Positions 56,288 through 64,000 of a stretch of 64,000 nucleotides of DNA are shown piece by piece. Position 1 is the first letter of the stretch, and each line of letters opens with the position of its first letter. Below the pieces are notes generated by a model, which was not told the DNA's origin, searched no databases, and saw only the letters and a program-made list of their open reading frames with translations. A program made the translations under genes and the position numbers. Origin of the DNA: Ectocarpus siliculosus (taxonomy: Eukaryota; Sar; Phaeophyceae; Ectocarpales; Ectocarpaceae); NCBI GenBank assembly GCA_000310025.1, contig FN648605.1, positions 1 through 64,000 on the forward strand, written 5' to 3'.

Positions 56288-56554
56288 GTTCGTCCGTCTG
56301 ATGTCTCGTACCCCGGGGTCGTCGTATCTCGTGGATGGATGCATCCAACGGAAGTGAAGCACGGACGGACCTGTTCAACCACCAACAAGGACGCGCGAAA
56401 TATGTCATTGAAACATGGAGTTAGGATAAATCAGACCACACGATCTTTCGGTACGACGTGGAGATCTGACGTGCAATAATGCCGGGCACGACATCCCCAA
56501 CCCCAATCCCATGGAACGATATATTATGTACCTGCCTGAAGAAGTAGCCAGGTC

Positions 56555-58563
56555 TCAGTTCCAGGCGTCGGTTACGAGATCCGCAACCCCATCATCTGTG
56601 TCTCCATCACTCCAGTTGGAGTCGACTCTCTTCTCGCTCACCCCGTCAGGTTCCCCATCGCTGGAGCCAGATTCGCTCGAATCCACCTTGATCAAATCGT
56701 CGAGTGCTCCGACCGAACCGTCGCCGTTATCGTCCGACTCGGGGTCCTCCAACTCTTCATCGGCGTAGCGATGCTTCTCGCGTGTCCCGGGGGTGTTCTT
56801 CAGGGCAGGGTCACTCTCCACGTCGGCTCGAACAATTCTACCAGCTGCCCGCACGACGGACATCCTTGCGTCTGCGTCCTCCGTGTCCTTCTCGACTTCC
56901 TTCAGAATCGACTCGAGAGACCTACCCTTATCCGCTAGCTGGTTGGATGGTGGCTGTGCGGGTGCGTTACGTCGAGCACGCAGCATAAACTCAACGAGAT
57001 GCTTGTCCCCAAGGGTGTTTGGGAAGAGGAAGAGTTCCCGCTAGCGTGCATCTCCTTGCGCTCCGTCGGCTCGGACCAATCGTGATTTGCTGTCGGGGTC
57101 TGCGTCCATCCCGGTAAACAAGTCCTGGACGATGCTTCGTGCGTACTTCCCCGTTATCTCCTCCATGCCAACCTTCGCTCGTTCAGCAGCTAGCCAACCG
57201 GCGACGTCCTGCCAGCAAAGGATATCACCTCGACCGAGGACGTCATCCACCATCCTCCGCACCGTGCTCAAAGGCTCTAGAAGCGTCGGCACCTCGTCCC
57301 CCGATCCACATGGCTTGTTCGCTGCTTGCTCTGGCGGTTTGTCGTCTCTCTTCATGCCGTTCAAGCGGCTCTGGTAGCAACGGCCGCACCACCAGTCACC
57401 ATCACTCACCATCGCATTACCCTCCGCGACATGGTCTCCTGCAGCATCCATGGGATACCACCTTACGCGGCTCTTGTCCGATTTCCGGTACTTGCATTTA
57501 CTGCATTGGCGAAGCTCTGCCTTCCTTTCTTTCTCGGCGAAATAAGCTAGGAAGCAGTCTGGGCGTTGGCAGAGGCAGTCCTTGCTGGGACTAAAGTCTC
57601 GCATGATAGCTAGAGGCAGGGTTTTCTCTCCTTGTCTCAACGCGGCTACGAAGGTTACAGCTCGCCCTAGCCGGTCCGCGCGGAGGTGCGTGAAACCTTC
57701 GTCGTCCGGCAATCTGTGGCATGCCGAACATAGTCTCTCGTCGGCCGAGTGCACTACACTCCCGGGGCATGTGCTACACTTGGTGCGAGGGTAGTGTGTA
57801 ACCCAACCGCATTCCTGACGGCCGCACACCTTTTTTCGCTTCTTGCCTGTTGGTTGTCCTACAGGTAGCACCGCCGGGGCAGAAAGTCTCCTGCCCGCAT
57901 TCCGCTTGCCTGGCAGATGACCGGGCTTGTCTTGGGTTCCCGCCGTGGCTCCTACGCCGAGTATCAACGGGGTTATTCCCCCCGGCCTCTGATTGTCGCC
58001 GTTCATCTTCGGCAATCGCGCGATCTCTACGAGCCGTGGCCTCTCTCCTGGCCTCGCTCTGCTGCTTGTAGTAATCCTCCTCCTCGAGCTTGCTCTCGAG
58101 GTTGGGTAGGCACCCACCCGTGACACTAGCAGAGGGCCTCCTCTTCCTCCTCCGTTTCCTGCCCGACCGGGTCTTTCCTCCCCGTCCGACGGACACGTGC
58201 ACCGGAATCTCCCGCGTCGCGCTTTGTCGCGGCGATGGGGGTGCGCGCCTCGTTGGTTAGGTAACCCTCTCCCCTGCTCCCGCTCCGTCTCCGTTCACTT
58301 GTGGCGTCTCCTTCTGTGTCGTCGACCACTGGCTGACACGGGGTTAGCGCGCCTTCCGTGAGCTGGCGAAGGGTTAGTATCGGCTGTATACCCCCGCTTC
58401 CGGGTGTAGTAGGGCTCCCATACTGGTTCCGAGGCAACGCCGGTGGCGTACCCGGCAGAGCTGTGGGGCTCTTCACCCCACAAGCCGGTTGGCCCACCCT
58501 ACGTGGACGGGAATTCATCTGGCAGCAGCTCGACCTATGCCGGCCGTTTTTCCATGCATTCAA
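56555..58563 (-). pseudogene. unrecognised cysteine-rich protein gene, interrupted
   Basis: Minus-strand gene I do not recognise. The central frame (58126-57041; first ATG about 58010) encodes a basic region (GKKRKKVCG) and at least four Cys clusters: CGRQECGWVTHYPRTKCSTC, CSACHRLPDD, CLCQRPDC then CSKCKYRK, and WWCGRCYQSR, suggesting several zinc-binding units. A helical stretch (EITGKYARSIVQDLFTGMDA) follows. After a TAG at 57041-57043 the same frame stays open for 161 codons with an acidic Ser/Asp-rich end (VDSSESGSSDGEPDG). Upstream, coding-like sequence is seen in two other frames (58563-58126, Glu-rich end; 58130-57970, ESKLEEEDYYKQQSEARREA), implying frame changes or unrecognised introns. 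Zinc-dependent nucleic-acid or protein binding is a guess. It could be a host gene relic or belong to an unknown mobile element. Confidence 0.5.
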
Positions 58564-59854
58564 AACCTGACCAGAGTTACGACAACAACATGTTACTTTT
58601 GCACGTACAGCTATAAGCCAGGCGCACGCCTATTCGTGGGGTGGGATTTTCGGTGCCTCTTGACAGCCATGCATAAGGGCTGATCCTCTTTACGGGCGCG
58701 CCTATGCACCTGAGCACGCAACGGACAGAAACCTGTTCAAATACGTAGTTATACTCTAGAGTGTCTGCAGCTAAGCGCCCCCGAGTGTCTGCAGCTAAGC
58801 GCCCCGAGTCATGTTCGGCTCGTATATTGGCAAAGCACCGAGCGTAATAATTGAACTCGAAGAAATCGTACTTGCCCTCTTGAAGCCCAATTTGTCTGCA
58901 ACTTGTAGTGATAGGCTGACCCTGAGCTGGCATTATTGTACCGGGCATTTCCATCGTATCTTGGGGTGGGAATGGTGTATCCAAATGTACCTACATGCGC
59001 AACGTGCAAGAGCGCTGCGGACCCACGGCATGGACTCTTCTGAAATTTGAATTTTCAACACACCATGCTTATCCCCTGCCACACTAAATCGCCTCAAACC
59101 TTTTGCATTAGGTGGCAATACAACCTAGGTATAAGGCGGTAGCATAGTTAGGCTGCAATACAACCACCTCGCGCAGAGGTCGGGTCGCATGTGAAGCTCG
59201 CTCCCTGATTTTGGAGCTGCTGCATGGTGGTACACTCTAGCTAAAGTCCAACTTTTTCACCCTACCGTTCACAACTGTACGTATAAAACATACCCTGGTG
59301 TACCCTGGCATCTTATTTACATAACTCTCTTGAAATCTGGACAGTTTATGCTCTCGTTCGCCCTCTAGAGCCGATGCTAGGTGTGGAGGTCTGGTGCCGA
59401 GCGAGCTGCCTGATCAGAGGGGTTTCCACAAGGGGCTGCTTTCCCGTTGGAAGCTTTATTCGGCGTACTTACTTTTTTTTTTTTTCAGCCGTGCAGCACT
59501 GCAACGGCTTCAGCAAGCTTCAGCGGGGGGGGGCTCCACTGATCGGAGTTGGTAGGAGGGGGTATGCACATATAATTTTTTACTTTTTCGCTTAAACGCG
59601 CCGCTTGAACCAGGGCACCTGTGGGGTCGCATATGTGGCGATATGGTGACAGCTTTGAAGCATCACAACATCACAACGACACCTACGGACCCCACAACGC
59701 ACGCCCTGATGGAGCGTTTGTTTCATACACATACATTTGCGTCTACTCGCTCGCACCATCTATAGTTTTACGCCTGATGTGTCTGCTGTGTCTGCAATGA
59801 TAATATATCCGTCCGTGTATGCATCATCCAAGGCCTCAATGCTTCTTGCACTCT
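58564..59854. other. no recognisable gene
   Basis: Anonymous. Contains a perfect tandem pair of GAGTGTCTGCAGCTAAGCGC (58758-58805) and T-runs at 59470-59490. No supported gene. Confidence 0.45.
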
Positions 59855-60560
59855 AGAGGGTGTTCGATTTTGAATCCTGTGAAGGGTTTTCATATCTATT
59901 GCGTGTCATAAATCCTCTAGAGGGACCGGCTCCAAACGCTATAGAGGGTTTGTGATCTCTGAACCCTCTACAGCATACCAAAAGCAACCTCTCCCCTTCG
60001 AGGGTACCAACAATATTCCCTCCAGAGGTTTTGTTGCAAATAGATCCCTCTGAAGGCACTGTGTGCAACAACTACCTCTAGAGGCGTGTGTTCCGATGCC
60101 CTCTAGAGGGGCATGCCAAAACAAACTCTCGACAGGGCACCGAAGAAAATATCCCCCTAGAGGGGTATCATTAATATTCCCTCTAGAGTTTTTTGTCTAA
60201 TAATCCCTCTATAGGCATTGTGTGTAAGAACTACCTCTAGAGGCATGTGTTTCGCTGCCCTCTAGAGGGTCATGCCAAAATAAACTCTCTACAGGAGTCA
60301 GAATAAACCCCCCTCCAGAGGGTGCGTATATCAAACCCTCTATAGAATTTTAAACAAATGTTCCCTCTAGAGGCTTGAATATCTTAAATATCACTCTAGA
60401 GGTTCTAGCCAACCTGCCATCTAGAGGTTTTTCAAGAAAAAGCCTCCAGAGGGAGTCCACATTCCTTTTCCCCATGGAGGGTTTACATTGTTAACGCTCG
60501 ACACAGTTTTCAGTTTGCATTCCCTCTAGAGGGTTTGCAAACCCTCCAGAGGGAACGCGT
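59855..60560. repeat. CCCTCTAGAGGG palindrome array
   Basis: About 25 copies of the 12-bp palindrome CCCTCTAGAGGG and variants (CCCTCCAGAGGG, CCTCTAGAGG, CCCTCTATAG), separated by 12-45 bp of mostly AT-rich, non-repeating sequence. Part has been tandemly duplicated as a block of about 160 bp: 59990-60160 and 60160-60315 share the order AATATTCCCTC, GGCACTGTGTG, AAGAACTACCTCTAGAGGC, TGCCCTCTAGAGG and CATGCCAAAA. The variation keeps the palindromic symmetry in most units. Smaller clusters lie at 48768-49040 and near 40.4 and 45.26 kb. Function unknown. Confidence 0.85.
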
Positions 60561-61716
60561 GCTCGGAATGCGGAACGGGGAGAGGGCGCTGGAGAGGAAT
60601 CGGCCGCCAGAACCAACGCCGAACAACGCCCGACCAATCAGAACGCGTTAGAACGCGCAGTCCTAAAGATCTACTATCAATGTGTAAACACTACTCTGTC
60701 CAGGCGTGCTGTCGCACTCGTATCATACGTCAGTGGGTGTTCGCATCATTCGGGACCCTTAGCGTTTGGGGAATGGTCTATTGTAATCCAATTTCCTAAG
60801 CACCAGCCGGGTCTGCATGTCTGCGTCCAACGTTCGTACTCGTCAAGTGTTGTTTTCCGTGGACGACTACAAAAGGCCTTGGTTCGTACATACTCTTCGT
60901 GTTTTACGGAGGAGGTGGGAAACGTACACTAGTAGGGACTAATTCGGTGTAGACCCTCTATCTACACCAAAGTCTACCACCGTGAAGGCTGTGTAGCCCT
61001 TAACCTCCCGCGCGGAATTGTCAGCAGCCGATCATAAGACACCCAGCGCTGCCCACCGCTACCTTTGGGGTTAGGAAAGAATGATACACGCTGCAGCAGT
61101 GCGATGGCGAAGTGCATGTGCGTGCCTATCCGTGATTGAAAAAAAATGACCAACGGCGATATTACCTTTTCCCTCACCCCGCGTTGCGTGCATGGCCAGA
61201 GCTGGTATGCTTAGGGACACTCACGCCCCAACAAACATCGAAACCTAACCCAACATCGAATACGGTGCACAAGTCGGTTTTTCATGTGTGCAGAAACAAA
61301 CAGCAGTACACGCTGATTGGAGGCGTACTGCTGTAGATGGGGGCTGAGATCTGTGACAGCAGCGTGCAGAAGCGCGGGAGGCCACAAACAAAATCGTGAT
61401 CCGCTCACATGGTTGTCTCGGTTCTCGGCTATGCGGCTGCTGAAGAACCGGCCTCGGTCCTCGTAACCATTCGCCATCGGCTGACGCATGCTCAGCACCA
61501 TGCGTTATCCTTTGTATCCATGCGCCCCCTCCTGTCCATGTGCGCACACGTCCATGCGTGGTGAACAGGCTGGAGTGTGGTGCCGTTTAGGGGGACACGC
61601 TGTTAGGATCAACAGATTACCCCATTATGTCAGCAGTACATCAATACCAAGCTATGCGCCCCCCCACACGACGCCCCACCCTCCGTCGGCTCTGTCTCAT
61701 TGAACCACAGCAGCCC
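60561..61716. other. no recognisable gene
   Basis: Anonymous; may hold the promoter of the zinc-finger exon that follows, but no motif can be defended. Confidence 0.4.
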
Positions 61717-61943
61717 ATGGCACAAACGAGGCCGCGGAGAGTGAGCCTCAAGAATTTTCCTGGCCGCGGTTATGAGTGTAGTGCCTGTGGTGCGTCGTTC
61801 AGCTCGTTGAAGAACGGTGGGGCGCACGTCGCGATATGTGGAGCGCCCTCAGCGCCGTCAGGCGCCACTACACCTAGTTCCGCCGCATCGCACGTCAGCG
61901 ACGGCGGTGGTGGAGGGGACAGGGTTAGGAGGGACAGCACTGA
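61717..61943 (+). CDS. putative first exon with C2HC zinc finger
   Basis: From ATG 61717: MAQTRPRRVSLKNFPGRGYE, then CSACGASFSSLKNGGAHVAIC, a C-x2-C-x12-H-x3-C arrangement close to a C2H2-type finger with the last His replaced by Cys. A Ser/Ala/Gly-rich linker follows, and the exon can end at GATG/GTGAGC (about 61944), a good donor. Downstream exons were not identified. If real it would be a nuclear DNA- or RNA-binding protein. The frame continues past the donor to 62130 but looks less protein-like there. Confidence 0.4.
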
Positions 61944-62616
61944 TGGTGAGCACTCTTCAATCAGATATAGTTGCGGGCTTATGTATTGCCTCGCGTGCGC
62001 ACGACCCACTCGGTCGTCCTTGGGTGGTGTGGTGGTGAACCTCTCAAATCTCTGGCAACAGGTTGTTCGAATATCTCTCTGGGCTGCAATCTCTTGTGGG
62101 CAACAAACACCCGTCGAGGGCGGCAGGTAGAGCAGGAGTCGGCACTATCCTCCCTCACGTATGCATACGAACACGACAAGGCTTGATCACTGACGCTGGT
62201 ATAAGTCTGGCGATGTGACGGACACACTCACACGTCCCTCTCGGTTCGTTGGATTGTACCTGGTATAATTTAGCACCCTACCACTGCCGGGGTACACCGT
62301 CTTGCCTCCCAGCAATGACGCCGCGTTCACCCTCTTGTGCACCATTGCTCTTTTTATTCAAACGGTTCACGCAATGTCTCGAAAGTCATACGTACTTCTA
62401 CGTAGAACAAAGAAGCCGAGGCGATAGGCTTGAGGCCGATGCTGATGTTGTACGATATAGCCTCGCACGATGCAGGGAGGGGGGGGCATTTAGTCGTTCG
62501 TCGCGTCGCTTCTAGTACAGTTGAGTCTTGCGTTCGAAGTGCGCTATAACTGCCATGTACCTCACATTTATTTGCCATTTCACATGCATAGGTGTGCATG
62601 AGCACTCTCAATTCGA
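61944..62616. other. no recognisable gene
   Basis: Possible intron of the zinc-finger gene, then anonymous sequence; no acceptor or second exon could be chosen. Confidence 0.4.
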
Positions 62617-62830
62617 GGTTGGGGGGGGGGGGGGGGGGGGGGGGGAACCCCAAACCCGGCCGCCCCAAACCTTTTACCCCTTAGGGGGGGGGGGGGGGGG
62701 GGCGGCCAANNNNNNNNNNNNNNNNNNNNNNNNNNNNNNNNNNNNNNNNNNNNNNNNNNNNNNNNNNNNNNNNNNNNNNNNNNNNNNNNNNNNNNNNNNN
62801 NNNNNNNNNGGGGGTGGGGGGGGGGGGGCA
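62617..62830. repeat. poly-G tracts around a 100-bp N gap
   Basis: G runs of more than 20 at about 62621-62645, about 17 at 62685-62702 and again at 62810-62828, with a 100-N gap at 62710-62809. The homopolymer probably caused the gap. Confidence 0.9.
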
Positions 62831-63164
62831 GTCTAAACGTCCTACGCCCGTGAATTGTAATAGTTATCGCGCGATGCGGTTCACTACGGCGGATGTGTGC
62901 TCTCGACCTCCCCCGTCAACATCCTACACGAGATGCCGGTACCGCTGAGTGTATGCAACACTATCGGCCTGTGGGGACGAGAGAGCGCGATGAACAACAT
63001 CACCCACAGATTTCGAAGAATTTTCCGTTGCTGTATCGATCGCATACTTCTGGTGAGCTCTGTCGATCTCGTGGTTGGTCCTCTTTCCCTTTTCCGTGGC
63101 ACATCCTGGCCAAGTTGACTCGTGATTGTCTGTTGCTAACACAACTCGCTCCACTCGCCATTTT

Positions 63165-63488
63165 ATGTTCGCGACGCCAGGCGGCAGCGGTACGTGCGAC
63201 GAAGGGTTTGAGGGCAATGCCGGAGGTGATGACACCACGGGTGAAGCCGGCAGTGGAGCCGGTGATCCAGCGAGCGACGGGTCGGCGAAGGTACCACCCT
63301 GGCTGGGACATTTGCACAAACTTACCGAGGAATACATGAACGCAGAGGTAGTCGACGGCGAAGATCTGAATTTTGCTGGTTTGGCGCTAGGCAGCCGCTT
63401 TTTTCCCTGGGCGAACCTCACCGAGATACTCGTATCGGTATGGGCCATAGTCTGCAGGCCGTCAGGTGGAGTGCGAAAGGTCGCGTAG
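63165..63488 (+). CDS. hypothetical protein or exon
   Basis: From ATG 63165 the frame encodes a Gly/Asp-rich start (EGNAGGDDTTGEAGSGAGDP) and then PPWLGHLHKLTEEYMNAEVV and LNFAGLALGSRFFPWANLTE. The second part has the helix-like, aromatic-punctuated look of real protein. It ends at 63488; further coding-like sequence appears in other frames to about 63820. The opposite strand is also open (63739-62924) but less protein-like. No family recognised. Confidence 0.3.
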   Translation: MFATPGGSGTCDEGFEGNAGGDDTTGEAGSGAGDPASDGSAKVPPWLGHLHKLTEEYMNAEVVDGEDLNFAGLALGSRFFPWANLTEILVSVWAIVCRPSGGVRKVA

Positions 63489-64000
63489 GCGGGGTCGAGG
63501 TCACGAAGGAGCTGACAGCTGGCCCTCTCTGCCGGGAAGTGCTTCAGGAGGTGTTCAAGATCTTGCCGTTGCAGACATCTCCAGCAGCCTCGGAAGACGG
63601 CACGACGGGAAGAAGGGGGGGGCGGCCGCACGGTTACCAACAGTGGGATGCCGGGTTGGGTCCAACTCGGCTCGAGACCGGTCTGGACGCCCCGGCATGG
63701 CAGCAGGCGATATTGAAAACATTGCCATCCGCCGAGCAACTAGAAAAGCGCTACGACGATGCGCTTGGGTGTGGTAGGACCTCGCAGGAGGCGCCATGTA
63801 GTAGGCGGACGTGCTCTTTTTTCTAGAGGAACAGAGGCCAAGGCATCGTCCGTCAGACGGTCGTGGTGTTTAACCATTGGGGCCAGGCTCCGGCGGAAGT
63901 CAGTGCTGGAATCGGCACCATCCGTGGCGGCCCGGTCAAAGACGCGGGTACCCCTACGTGGATCCGGTCGGCGGCATCGCGTGGCAATGACGTCGAGATA
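63489..64000. other. unassigned open sequence at the edge
   Basis: Two plus-strand frames remain open over most of this stretch to the window edge, one with REVLQEVFKILPLQ and AWQQAILKTLPSAEQLEKRY. May be continuation of the preceding gene. Nothing can be named. Confidence 0.25.

Noticed and set aside
59855-60560. CRISPR array
   Set aside because: Repeats are 12 bp, variable and palindromic, spacing is irregular, and the contig is eukaryotic.

Overview
The window is a eukaryotic nuclear contig (three N gaps, non-LTR and LTR retrotransposons, Helitrons, putative spliced exons, GCT/CTG-rich microsatellites) and is dominated by nested mobile elements and tandem repeats. The mix of APE-type LINEs, Copia-like gag genes, FNIP-type leucine-rich repeats and CTG-rich simple repeats would suit a stramenopile alga such as a brown alga. 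That placement is inference: no taxonomically decisive host gene was recognised.

1-31 kb is a nested element nest. Two copies of one Helitron-like element lie in opposite orientation with their 5' ends facing each other: a long copy on the minus strand (5' end at 8372, running left to about 1.0 kb) and a shorter copy on the plus strand (26230-30618) with a 5' TC and a 3' CTAG preceded by a GC-rich hairpin. They share about 3.6 kb and encode a 222-residue protein resembling the cysteine-rich N-terminal part of Helitron Rep/helicase proteins. The left copy contains a gag-only LTR element (4545-7889) with identical LTRs; the right copy contains a solo LTR (27874-28379). Between them lie a gag-protease LTR fossil (8374-11137), an old 110-126 bp satellite array (about 12.8-24.9 kb) interrupted by a second gag-bearing LTR element (14468-17831) and a LINE (17911-22544), a cluster of NcoI/HpaI-type palindromes, and a 240-bp tandem repeat.

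31-45 kb holds a G/T-rich GGTC/GGGTT satellite with a gap, a decayed FNIP/leucine-rich-repeat gene on the minus strand, a second CCATGGTTAACC palindrome cluster, possible host exons near 37 kb, an 890-bp foldback (long inverted repeat) element, a tRNA-like sequence next to a 72-bp tandem repeat, and long stretches with no recognisable gene.

45-64 kb holds a 5'-truncated LINE with a long open frame (endonuclease C-terminus, RT, C-terminal zinc knuckle) running into a 430-bp gap, a second LINE 3' fragment bounded by 105-bp direct repeats, an unrecognised cysteine-rich minus-strand gene with interruptions, a striking cluster of CCCTCTAGAGGG palindromes (59.85-60.56 kb) whose relatives also flank the LINE at 45-49 kb, a putative zinc-finger exon and an uncharacterised plus-strand frame near the right edge. 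Mobile elements and repeats account for nearly everything that can be identified.
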